A stretch of DNA of 59,639 nucleotides from Chthoniobacterales bacterium (GTDB lineage Bacteria; Verrucomicrobiota; Verrucomicrobiia; Chthoniobacterales; JAATET01), in the NCBI GenBank assembly GCA_036569045.1, contig DATCRI010000064.1:1-59639 (forward strand), read 5' to 3'. Below are positions 1 to 7,871 of this stretch, in pieces. Each line of letters opens with the position of its first letter. The stretch's first letter is position 1. The notes under the pieces are model-generated. The model ran no database searches, was not told the origin of the DNA, and saw only the letters and a program-made list of their open reading frames with translations. Made by a program: the position numbers and the translations under genes.

Positions 1-108
1 ACCAGAAGCAGGACCAGAAACAGGACCAGAAACAGGACCAGAAACAGGACCAGAAACAGGACCAGAAACAGGACCAGAAACAGGACCAGAAACAGGACCA
101 GAAACAGG
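1..108 (+). repeat. 12-bp in-frame tandem repeat inside batC
   Basis: Nine contiguous copies of ACCAGAAACAGG (the first copy differs by one base) encode (Gln-Lys-Gln-Asp)n. The unit is a multiple of three, so copy-number change alters tail length without a frameshift. The array starts at the window edge and may continue upstream. Confidence 0.95.
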
Positions 109-428
109 ATGGGTCTCCTTCGGAGCCGAAGGGAGGCGACCAGGATCAATCGCAGTCTCAACCGCAGAATCAGAACCCAGGAAACAAGCCGCAGTCCACG
201 CCCCAGCCGACTCCCGGAGAGAAGAAGGAGGGCGACCTCAAGGCGCAGCCCGACCAGAAACCCGGCGATCAGAAAGAGCAACCGGCCGCGCCGGCCGAGC
301 CTGAGGAGAAGGACGGAGAAATGTCCGAACAGCAGGCGCGAGCTTTGTTACGATCCATGCAGGGCGAGGAGGAGCGCGTGCGCTTGCTTGAACGCCAGCA
401 GAATCAAGATGTCTTTAAGGATTGGTAA
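1..428 (+). CDS. BatC-like TPR protein, C-terminal part (5' end outside window)
   Basis: Only the last 141 or so codons are present; codons start at position 3 and the stop is at 426-428. The visible part is a low-complexity Gln/Asp/Lys tail: a QDQK tetrapeptide array encoded by 12-bp repeats, then a Q/P/K/E-rich linker, ending in a conserved-looking helix (MSEQQARALL..EEERVRLLE) and a terminal Asp-Trp. TPR proteins of the Bat operon often end with this kind of short charged helix and DW terminus. The next two genes are BatD- and BatE-like, which supports the call. No TPR repeat is visible because the N-terminal part is outside the window. Bat proteins are thought to form an envelope complex with VWA-domain partners; the exact role is unsettled. 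Confidence 0.65.
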   Translation, partial: QKQDQKQDQKQDQKQDQKQDQKQDQKQDQKQDQKQDGSPSEPKGGDQDQSQSQPQNQNPGNKPQSTPQPTPGEKKEGDLKAQPDQKPGDQKEQPAAPAEPEEKDGEMSEQQARALLRSMQGEEERVRLLERQQNQDVFKDW

Positions 429-432
429 CCTC

Positions 433-2229
433 GTGAATAAGCTTCGTCCCGCCCTCATCCTTGCCGCTGCGGCCCTGTCGCTGCGTGTGCTGACCGCTGC
501 CACCGTCACGGCCGAGCTCTCGGCCGACGAAACCTCGGTCGGCACGCCGGTGCAATTGCAGGTGAGGATCGATGGCACGACGAACGTGATCATGCCGCCA
601 TCGATCGATGTCGCCGGGCTCGACGCACGGATGGCTGGCCGCTCGAACTCGATCCAGGTGCAGGTCATCAATGGTCGCCTGACGACATCGAGTTCCTACG
701 CCTACACGATCGTTCCCATGCGGGAAGGCACGTTCGAGATCCCTTCGATCGAGATCACGGTCGATGGGAAGAAGCAGCGCACCGCCCCGCAGAAGCTTGT
801 TGTCCAGCCGGGAACGGGCAATGCCGGCTCGGCGGGCATTGCGACCGCGCCTCCCGCCGGGCAGTCGCCGCGTTCGCGGGCCCGGGCGACGGGCGACGAC
901 GGGAAGATGTATTTCGGCGAGGTGCTGGTGCCGAAGAAGAGCATCTATGTCGGCGAGGTCGTGCCCGTCGACGTGCGCTTCTATTTCAACGAGCAGGGCT
1001 CGTTCCGGCTGACCGGCCAGGAACCGCAGGTGAGCGGGGAGGGCTTCACCGTCGAGAAGTTTTCGCCGCCGCGGCAGACCGAGGAAGTCGTCGGCGACAC
1101 GACCTATCACGTGCTGTCCTTCAAGACCGCGATCACCGCGGTGAAGAGCGGGGAATTGGAGACGCCGAAGGCTTCGCTGCCGGCGATTGCGCGAGTGCCC
1201 TCGTCGGCCGCACCGCCCGCGATGAACGACATTTTCAGCCAGATGTTCGGAGGCCAGGGGCTCAGCGAGGAGCAGGAGATCAAGGTCGAGAGCACGCCGG
1301 AGGGGATCCGCGTGAAGGGGCTCCCGGCGGCGGGCCGTCCCGACAGTTTTTCCGGCGCAGTGGGGGAGTTTACGCTCGCGGCCAGCACGGACGCAACCAA
1401 GGCGGCGGCAGGCGATCCCGTGACCTTGAAAACGGCGATCACCGGACGCGGAAACTTCAGTGGCATGGGCGAGCCGAAGCTCGTCGATACGGACGGCTGG
1501 CGCGTGTATCCGCCCACGGACAAGTTCGAGAAATCCGACACGCTCGGGTTGAGCGGCACGAAGACGTTCGAGACGCCGATCGTTGCGCAGGAGCCTCGGA
1601 CGCACACGCCGGTCGCCGAGTTTTCGTATTTCGATCCGGCGAAGGAAAAATACTTCACCCTTCGCAGCGAGCCGATCGCGGTGGAGGCGGCGGCTGCGCC
1701 GGCCGTGGCCGCGGCGACGGCCGATGCGAGCGCCACGCCCGAACCGACTGCCCCGGCGGCGCCGGATGCGACGGGACTGTGGATCGCCCATGCCACGCCG
1801 CGGTCCTGGGAGTCCGTGGTCCGGCAGCCGGCATTCTGGATCGTCAATGGAGTTGCCGCGCTGGCTTATCTGGCGTTGCTGACCGGCGCTCTCGTGCAAC
1901 GCTCCCGGCGCGGACCGGCGGCAGCGCGCGCGGCGCAGGTGCGGGAACGTGATCGGATGATTGCCGACCTCGGGCGATCGGGAATCGCGGAGGAGGATTT
2001 TTACCCGAAAGCCCACGCGGTGCTCTCGACGCAGGCGGCCCTTGCGGGCGAGAGCGGGGCGTTTGAATTGATCGATGCGCTGGAATCCCGCGGCCACGAC
2101 ACGAGTGAGCTGCGGGCGGTGCTCGCCCGCGCGGACGAGATCAAGTTCAGCGGCGGCGGGGTGTCCGCCAAAGTGGACGCCGCGGAGCAGCGGCGCGTGA
2201 TGGGATTGCTGCGGAAGGTTTGCCGATGA
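433..2229 (+). CDS. BatD family protein (oxygen tolerance)
   Basis: Predicted 598-residue envelope protein. The N-terminus (MNKLRPALILAAAALS..) is a signal peptide, followed by an immunoglobulin-like beta-rich region beginning VTAELSADETSVGTPVQLQV. That opening is typical of BatD, where tandem beta-sandwich domains sit in the periplasm. A hydrophobic anchor near residues 468-488 (FWIVNGVAALAYLALLTGAL) precedes a cytoplasmic helical tail. The GTG at 433 is preferred because AAGGA lies 11 bases upstream and the signal peptide starts cleanly there. An in-frame ATG at 409 would overlap batC by 20 bases and lacks an SD. The gene is coupled to the next one by ATGA. The function is inferred from Bat operon context; biochemistry of the family is poorly known. 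Confidence 0.82.
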   Translation: MNKLRPALILAAAALSLRVLTAATVTAELSADETSVGTPVQLQVRIDGTTNVIMPPSIDVAGLDARMAGRSNSIQVQVINGRLTTSSSYAYTIVPMREGTFEIPSIEITVDGKKQRTAPQKLVVQPGTGNAGSAGIATAPPAGQSPRSRARATGDDGKMYFGEVLVPKKSIYVGEVVPVDVRFYFNEQGSFRLTGQEPQVSGEGFTVEKFSPPRQTEEVVGDTTYHVLSFKTAITAVKSGELETPKASLPAIARVPSSAAPPAMNDIFSQMFGGQGLSEEQEIKVESTPEGIRVKGLPAAGRPDSFSGAVGEFTLAASTDATKAAAGDPVTLKTAITGRGNFSGMGEPKLVDTDGWRVYPPTDKFEKSDTLGLSGTKTFETPIVAQEPRTHTPVAEFSYFDPAKEKYFTLRSEPIAVEAAAAPAVAAATADASATPEPTAPAAPDATGLWIAHATPRSWESVVRQPAFWIVNGVAALAYLALLTGALVQRSRRGPAAARAAQVRERDRMIADLGRSGIAEEDFYPKAHAVLSTQAALAGESGAFELIDALESRGHDTSELRAVLARADEIKFSGGGVSAKVDAAEQRRVMGLLRKVCR

Positions 2230-2957
2230 AAACGTGGGTTCTGATTTCTTGTTTCGCGCTGATGGCGGGCTCCGGAGCGCTGGCGGCCGATGCGAAGGCC
2301 GACTTCGATGCCGGGAAGTTTGCCGATGCGGCCCGGCAGCTCGAAACGACCGTGGCGACCGGGCAGCCAAGCGCGGAGCAGTTCTATGACCTGGGTCTCG
2401 CCTACGAGAAAGCCGGCGAGCCGGTTTCCGCGGCGCTGAATTACCAACGCGCCCTGCTGCTGGATCCGGGCCTCAAGCCGGCGCGGAATTCTCTCGCGCT
2501 GCTGGCGGCAGCCCACAATGTGAAGCTTCCCGCGCCGTCGTGGCTGAGCGTCGTGAGCGCGGTCGCGCATCCCGACGCGTGGATCGTGGCCGGCGTCGTC
2601 GCCGTGTGGCTGGGAGCCTTCGGTCTGCTGGCGGCGTTCCGTTTCCCGAAGCGGACGGGCAAGATCGCTCTCGCCGTGCTGGCGATCGTGGCGGGCGGAG
2701 CGGCGGTTTCGGTCGGCTGGCTTTCGGATGTCCGCCTTGGCGCGACGCGCCCTGCGATCGTGACGGCGAAGGATGGCGCGGAGGTTCTCAGCGCGCCGGC
2801 GAACAATTCCAGCGTGGTCGCCACGTTGCCGGCGGGTTCCCCGGTGGGGGTGCGATCACCGCGGGGGGCGTGGGCCTATGTCGATCTGGCCGACGGAGCA
2901 AAAGGCTGGGTGCAAACCGAGCGGCTTGCCCCTATCGTGCCCGGTGAAGTTTTTTAG
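2226..2957 (+). CDS. BatE-like TPR/SH3 membrane protein
   Basis: Predicted 243 residues. Order of parts: signal peptide (1-20), a short TPR unit (about 24-88, with FYDLGLAYEKAGEPVSAALNYQRALLLDP), two transmembrane helices (about 115-165), then a bacterial SH3-like domain (about 175-238, with VLSAPANNSSVVATLPAGSPVGV and GAWAYVDLADG..GWV). BatE proteins combine TPRs, two membrane spans and a C-terminal SH3 domain in this order. The start ATG overlaps the batD stop codon (ATGA), so translation is probably coupled. A TTG two codons upstream is possible but less likely. Confidence 0.8.
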   Translation: MKTWVLISCFALMAGSGALAADAKADFDAGKFADAARQLETTVATGQPSAEQFYDLGLAYEKAGEPVSAALNYQRALLLDPGLKPARNSLALLAAAHNVKLPAPSWLSVVSAVAHPDAWIVAGVVAVWLGAFGLLAAFRFPKRTGKIALAVLAIVAGGAAVSVGWLSDVRLGATRPAIVTAKDGAEVLSAPANNSSVVATLPAGSPVGVRSPRGAWAYVDLADGAKGWVQTERLAPIVPGEVF

Positions 2958-3750
2958 CGCCGCTCTCGCCGTCGTCCTGTTGATCGTCGCGCCTGCCCGG
3001 GCGGGGGAAACGGATTGGCGTTCGCAACTGGAGCCCGCCACGCCAGGAAAGTTTCCGGCGCTGCCCGGCGTGCGGATGGAGTTCAAATTCGGCTGGTCGA
3101 ATGTGTTGGAAGCCGCGAAAGCCGAGGCGACGATCGAGAATCGCGGCGACAAATACGAGGCGAGGGTGCGCGGCGGGACCGAAGGGCTCGCGCGGGCGCT
3201 CTGGCCGCTCGATGCGCAGCATTCCGCGACGCTGCAGGCGCAACCGCTGCGGCCGATTCGGATCGCGCAGCTCGAGCGGTATCGCAAACGCACCGTCGAG
3301 ACCCAGGTGCGCTACGATGCGAAGGGGCTGAGCCGCATGCGCAAGACTTCGGATTCCAAGGATCCCGGGAAATGGAAACGGCTGACCTTTGCGCCGATCT
3401 ACGACGTCATTGGCGGCGTGCTTTTCGTGCGGAGCCAGCCGCTCGAGGTCGGTGATACCATCGGACTGGTCTGCTTCCCGGGAGATTCACCGTATGTCGC
3501 CGAGGTGCATGTCGAGGGGCGGGAGACGGTGCGATGCATGGGGCGCAACTGGCCTGCGCTGCGGCTATCGCTGGAGGTGCGTCGGCTCGAGGTGGAGAGC
3601 AAGCGGCCCACGAAGGCCGTGAAATACGCGAAGTTCCGCTCCGGCACGATCTGGGTGTCCGATGACGATTTGCGCATCCCGCTGCGGGCCGAGGTGAACG
3701 TGATGGTCGGCTTCGTTTACGGAGAGCTGACCGAGTTCAAGCGGTTGTAG
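2944..3750 (+). CDS. DUF3108-type exported protein
   Basis: Predicted 268 residues beginning at a GTG inside the end of batE (14-base overlap). The N-terminus MKFFSAALAVVLLIVAPARA is a clear signal peptide, which decides the start. The rest is beta-rich, without cysteines suggesting a metal site, and contains VRYDAKGLSRMRKTSDSKDPGKW and a C-terminal strand pattern IPLRAEVNVMVGFVYGEL. This matches the layout of DUF3108 periplasmic proteins. The overlap puts it in the Bat transcription unit. The molecular role is unknown; a structural or carrier function in the envelope is possible but not shown. Confidence 0.7.
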   Translation: MKFFSAALAVVLLIVAPARAGETDWRSQLEPATPGKFPALPGVRMEFKFGWSNVLEAAKAEATIENRGDKYEARVRGGTEGLARALWPLDAQHSATLQAQPLRPIRIAQLERYRKRTVETQVRYDAKGLSRMRKTSDSKDPGKWKRLTFAPIYDVIGGVLFVRSQPLEVGDTIGLVCFPGDSPYVAEVHVEGRETVRCMGRNWPALRLSLEVRRLEVESKRPTKAVKYAKFRSGTIWVSDDDLRIPLRAEVNVMVGFVYGELTEFKRL

Positions 3751-3780
3751 CTCTCCCGATGCGACCGCGGCGGCGCGGAA

Positions 3781-4902
3781 GTGCGAATCGGGGACGTGAG
3801 CGATGTTGTCAGTGAGGCGGCGGGATCGGGGTTGTTGCATCCGGAGGCGTCGGCGCGTGAAGCTGGGTTGCGTTACGTCAGCGACGAAAATCCGGGGATT
3901 CATCGGAAACCGGCGAAGCAAGAATTTGCCTATGTCGATGCGGCAGGCCGACGGGTGAAGGATCCCGGGGAATTGCGGCGCATTCGCGCCCTCGTGATCC
4001 CTCCGGCATGGACGGATGTCTGGATCTGCCCTCGCGCAAATGGCCATATCCAGGCGACCGGTCGGGACGCCCGCGGGCGCAAGCAATACCGCTACCATCC
4101 CAGGTGGCGCGAGGTGCGCGACGGCGTGAAGTATGAGCGGATGCTGGATTTCGTGCGGGCGCTTCCGCGAATCCGGCGTCGCGTGGAGCGGGATCTCGGC
4201 CGGCGCACGCTCGATCGGGAAAAGGTGCTCGCCACGGTGGTGCGATTGCTGGAGCTGACGCTGATCCGCGTTGGCAATGAGGATTATGCGAGGACCAACC
4301 AATCGTTTGGGCTGAGCACGATGCGGAACCGGCATGTCGACGTGAGGGGAACGACGATCCACTTTCGCTTCCGCGGCAAGGCCGGGAAGAAGCACGCGAT
4401 CCGGCTCGCCGATCGCCGACTCGCGCGAGTGGTCGCGCGCTTGCAGGACCTGCCTGGGCAGCGCCTCTTCCAGTTCGAGGCGGAGGATGGTGCGCTGCAG
4501 GATGTGGAATCCGGCGACGTGAATGCGTATCTGCGGGAGATCAGCGGAGAGGATTTCACCGCGAAGGATTTTCGCACCTGGGCGGGCACCGTGCTCGCGG
4601 CGATGGCGCTGCACGAGCTGCGGGAATTCGACAGTGATGCGCAGGCGAAGCGGAACATCATCGCCGCGATCGAGCGCGCCGCTTCGCAGCTGGGGAACAC
4701 TCCCGCCATTTGTCGCAAGTGCTACGTGCATCCCGGCATCTTCGAGAGCTACCTCGACGGCTCGCTGGCGGAGGTGCTGCGCGAGCGGGTGGAGACGCGA
4801 ATGCGTGAAAAACTGGGAGTGTTGCGACCGGAGGAAGCGGCGGTGCTGGCGTTGCTGCGGCAGCGGCTGGCAAAGCCGCGTCGTCAGTCCAGGCGCACGT
4901 AG
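3781..4902 (+). CDS. DNA topoisomerase IB (bacterial/poxvirus type)
   Basis: Predicted 373 residues, the usual length of bacterial type IB topoisomerases, which relax supercoils through a 3'-phosphotyrosyl intermediate. Visible landmarks: the N-terminal GLRYVSDENPGIHR motif, the IPPAWTDVWICP segment, GRDARGRKQYRYHPRW, and RVGNEDYARTNQSFGLSTMRNRHV in the catalytic domain. The nucleophile is Tyr315 in CRKCYVHPGIFESY. GTG at 3781 is the longest start; a second in-frame GTG at 3796 (MSDVVSEAAG) has a better-placed GGGGA and could be the true one. The last 19 bases overlap the converging phosphodiesterase gene. Confidence 0.92.
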   Translation: MRIGDVSDVVSEAAGSGLLHPEASAREAGLRYVSDENPGIHRKPAKQEFAYVDAAGRRVKDPGELRRIRALVIPPAWTDVWICPRANGHIQATGRDARGRKQYRYHPRWREVRDGVKYERMLDFVRALPRIRRRVERDLGRRTLDREKVLATVVRLLELTLIRVGNEDYARTNQSFGLSTMRNRHVDVRGTTIHFRFRGKAGKKHAIRLADRRLARVVARLQDLPGQRLFQFEAEDGALQDVESGDVNAYLREISGEDFTAKDFRTWAGTVLAAMALHELREFDSDAQAKRNIIAAIERAASQLGNTPAICRKCYVHPGIFESYLDGSLAEVLRERVETRMREKLGVLRPEEAAVLALLRQRLAKPRRQSRRT

Positions 4903-5438
4903 CGGGAGGCGGAGTCTCCCGTAGCCCACGTGTAGATGCGCGGGCGCTCGAGCTGGAGCTTGATGGCGGATTGCGAGGGAAGTTGTTCCGCCCATTCCAA
5001 CGCGGCGTCGCGGTCGGCCTCTCCGATGCGTCGTTCCGGCCGGGCGATGGTGAGGTGGGGGAACACGGGACGGGTCTCGATCTTCGCCCCGGCCTCGCGG
5101 CAGATGCGGTCGCGCCATTTGGTGATCTGCGCCTCCACTTCCATCCGGCCGTCAGCGAAGTTGAACGACAGCGCCGAGAATCGCCGAGGCTGTGGCAGGG
5201 CGGTGAGACGGTCGGGCGCCAGCGACGCGACCGATTTCAGCGGCAATCCCTTGAGGAGCGAGGAGATCTTTTTGACGAGACCGGGTTCGAACCGATGGAG
5301 AAAGGCGAGCGTGACGTGGAGGTCGTCCGGGACGGAGAAACGCAGGCCGCCGGGCGCGGTCTTTTCCAGCGCGGCGATCCATTCGGCGGCGCCGCTCACG
5401 GGCCAGGCCACAAACCAGTTCGGTGTCATGAAATTCAA
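4884..5438 (-). CDS. thpR: RNA 2',3'-cyclic phosphodiesterase (2H family)
   Basis: Predicted 184 residues. The two signature H-x-T motifs of the 2H phosphoesterase fold are present: HVTL near residue 41 and HLTI near residue 128. Spacing and length fit ThpR/LigT, which hydrolyse 2',3'-cyclic phosphate RNA ends to 2'-phosphates. The start is ATG 5438; ATG 5429 three codons in (MTPNWFVAW) is an alternative. The gene converges on the topoisomerase gene with a 19-base overlap and diverges from the ATPase gene at 5474. Confidence 0.9.
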   Translation of the reverse strand: MNFMTPNWFVAWPVSGAAEWIAALEKTAPGGLRFSVPDDLHVTLAFLHRFEPGLVKKISSLLKGLPLKSVASLAPDRLTALPQPRRFSALSFNFADGRMEVEAQITKWRDRICREAGAKIETRPVFPHLTIARPERRIGEADRDAALEWAEQLPSQSAIKLQLERPRIYTWATGDSASRYVRLD

Positions 5439-5473
5439 TAGGCACGGCTGCGGAATTGAGGGAAGCTAAAGCC

Positions 5474-7822
5474 ATGTCCCTCGACGCCGCGACGTTTGAG
5501 AAACTTGGCGCGTTTTACCTCGGACGCCCCGTCGATCCGGCCACGCAGAAGCCGGTTGACGCCCCCTTCCTTTACGACTCCCGCGATCTCGTCACCCACG
5601 CGGTCTGCGTCGGCATGACCGGCAGCGGTAAGACGGGACTGGGGATCGCGTTGCTCGAAGAGGCGGCCATCGACGGCGTGCCGGCGTTGATCATCGATCC
5701 GAAGGGGGACCTGACGAATCTCGCGCTGCAATTTCCGCAGCTGCGTCCCGCGGATTTTCGGCCGTGGGTGTCCAACGACGAGGCGGCGAGGGCCGGCGTG
5801 TCTCCGGATGAATTTGCGGAAAGACAGGCGACCGCATGGCGCGAGGGACTCGCCTCGTGGGGCGAGGACGGCGCGCGCATCGAGCGTCTGCAGGCCGCGG
5901 TCGAGGTCGCGATCTACACGCCGGGCAGCTCGGCGGGGCGACCGATCTCGGTGCTGGCCTCGTTTGCCGCGCCGGACGTCGCCGTGCGGGACGACGCGGA
6001 ATTGTTCGCCGGGCAGGTGGAATCCACGGCCTCGGCGTTGCTTGGTCTGGCCGGGATTTCCGGCGATTCGATGACGAGCCGCGAGCAAACCCTGCTGGCG
6101 ACGATCCTCACGAATGCGTGGTCGGCGGGCGAATCGCTGTCGCTCGTCGAGCTGGTCCGGCGAATTCAGAAACCGCCGTTCCCTTCGGTCGGCGTGCTCG
6201 ACCTCGAGGCGTTCTATCCGGAGAAGGAGCGGTTCAAGCTCGTGCTCGCGCTCAACAATCTCGTGGCGTCTCCCGGCTTCGCCGCGTGGCAGCAGGGCGA
6301 GCCGCTCGATGTGCAATCGCTGCTGTTCACCCCGGCGGGCAAGCCGCGGCTGGCGGTGCTCTCGATTGCCCATCTCGGCGACGCCGAACGAATGTTCTTC
6401 GTCTCGTTGCTGCTGAATGCCGTCGTTTCCTGGATGCGCGCGCAGCCTGGCACGACGAGCCTTCGCGCCCTGCTCTACATGGACGAGGTCTTCGGCTACT
6501 TCCCGCCGATTGCGAATCCTCCGAGCAAGAAACCGTTGCTGACTTTGCTCAAGCAGGCTCGCGCGTTCGGGCTCGGGGTCGTGGTGGCGACGCAGAATCC
6601 CTCCGACCTCGATTACAAGGGCCTCGCGAATGCCGGCACGTGGTTCATCGGTCGCCTGCAGACGGAACGCGACCGTTCCCGTCTGCTCGATGGACTCGGC
6701 GATGCCGGTGCGGCGGATCGCGAAGCGCTTGAGGCGTTGCTCGCGAATCTCGGGAAGCGCCGGTTCGTCATGCAGAATGTCCACGAGTCCGCGCCCACGC
6801 TTTTCGAGACGCGGTGGACGCTCTCGTATCTCTGCGGTCCGCTCACGCGGGATCAGATTCGCCGGCTGCAATCGCCCGTCGCCGCTGCGGCCCCCACTCC
6901 CGCGCCGACACCGGCTTCGCTTCCAGCGGCCCCGGGGGCGGAGTCCGGTCCGCCGGTCCTCAAGGACGTCACGCAGGTCTTTGCCTCCGGAACGTCGGTT
7001 GCCGGCTGGACGCCACGCTTCTTCTTCACGGCGACCCTGCGCTACCGGGATGCGAAACGGGGCGTCGATTCGCAATCCGACGAAGCCTGGCTCGTTCCGC
7101 TCGGGAGCGCGCTCACGGGGCTGGACTGGGAGGCCGCGGAAAGCGCCCCGGCGGAGGGTTTCTCCGAGGTGGCGGGCGAGGGGGCCTATGCCGACGTGCC
7201 GGCCGAGGCTCGCGCGGCCAAACGCTACGCCGAATGGGGCAAGGACGCCGCGGCGTGGCTCTCGGGCAACCGCGCGCTCGAGCTGTTCCGCTGCGAGTCG
7301 CTCGATCTCGAGTCGAAACCGGATGAATCGGAACGCGACTTCCGCGCCCGCCTCGCGTTGAAGGCGCGGGAATCCCGGGATGCCCGCGCCGATGCCCTGC
7401 GCGCCAGCTACGCGAAGAAATTCGAGACCCTGCAGCAGCAGGTCCAGCGGGCCGCGGACGTCGTGGCTCGCGAGGAAGCGCAGGCTGGCCAGGCGAGAAT
7501 GCAGACGTTGCTCTCGATCGGCACGACCGTGCTGGGAGCTTTCCTCGGGCGGAAGGCGATCAGCGCATCCACGCTTGGTCGGGCCTCCACCGCAGCGCGC
7601 GGCGTGGGCCGCTCCATGAAGGAATACGAGGACGTCGGCCAGGCGAAGGCCAGGCTGGAAGCCGCCAGCGCGAAGCGCGCCGAGCTGGAAGCGCAGCTTC
7701 AGACCGAGCTGGCGGCGCTGGCCACGGAGCTTGCCGAGCCGGCGGTCGAGACGATCTGGATCCCTCCCAGTCGCGGCGGCGTGCGGATTCGCCTCGCGGC
7801 GCTGGCCTGGGTGCCTGCCTGA
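5474..7822 (+). CDS. HerA-like/DUF87 ATP-binding protein with C-terminal coiled coil
   Basis: Predicted 782 residues. The N-terminal half is a RecA/FtsK-HerA-type ATPase: Walker A GMTGSGKTGLG (about residues 48-58), IIDPKGDLTNLA, a Walker B-like LLYMDEVFGYFPP (about 333-345), and VVATQNPSDLDYKGLANAGTWF resembling sensor/arginine-finger regions of HerA/VirD4-like pumps. A Pro/Ala linker near 480-500 leads to a C-terminal domain with charged helices (about 610-760) that look like a coiled coil. AGGGAAG lies about 9 bases before ATG 5474. No nuclease (NurA) partner is adjacent, so the role in DNA processing is unproven. Confidence 0.8.
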   Translation: MSLDAATFEKLGAFYLGRPVDPATQKPVDAPFLYDSRDLVTHAVCVGMTGSGKTGLGIALLEEAAIDGVPALIIDPKGDLTNLALQFPQLRPADFRPWVSNDEAARAGVSPDEFAERQATAWREGLASWGEDGARIERLQAAVEVAIYTPGSSAGRPISVLASFAAPDVAVRDDAELFAGQVESTASALLGLAGISGDSMTSREQTLLATILTNAWSAGESLSLVELVRRIQKPPFPSVGVLDLEAFYPEKERFKLVLALNNLVASPGFAAWQQGEPLDVQSLLFTPAGKPRLAVLSIAHLGDAERMFFVSLLLNAVVSWMRAQPGTTSLRALLYMDEVFGYFPPIANPPSKKPLLTLLKQARAFGLGVVVATQNPSDLDYKGLANAGTWFIGRLQTERDRSRLLDGLGDAGAADREALEALLANLGKRRFVMQNVHESAPTLFETRWTLSYLCGPLTRDQIRRLQSPVAAAAPTPAPTPASLPAAPGAESGPPVLKDVTQVFASGTSVAGWTPRFFFTATLRYRDAKRGVDSQSDEAWLVPLGSALTGLDWEAAESAPAEGFSEVAGEGAYADVPAEARAAKRYAEWGKDAAAWLSGNRALELFRCESLDLESKPDESERDFRARLALKARESRDARADALRASYAKKFETLQQQVQRAADVVAREEAQAGQARMQTLLSIGTTVLGAFLGRKAISASTLGRASTAARGVGRSMKEYEDVGQAKARLEAASAKRAELEAQLQTELAALATELAEPAVETIWIPPSRGGVRIRLAALAWVPA

Positions 7823-7871
7823 GGCTGAATTGCGTTGAGCTTGGCAGGGTTCTGGTGTGCTTTGACATCCC

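Noticed and set aside
409-432. ATG 409 as the batD start
   Set aside because: It lacks an SD and overlaps batC; GTG 433 has AAGGA and starts a clean signal peptide. Kept as an alternative only.
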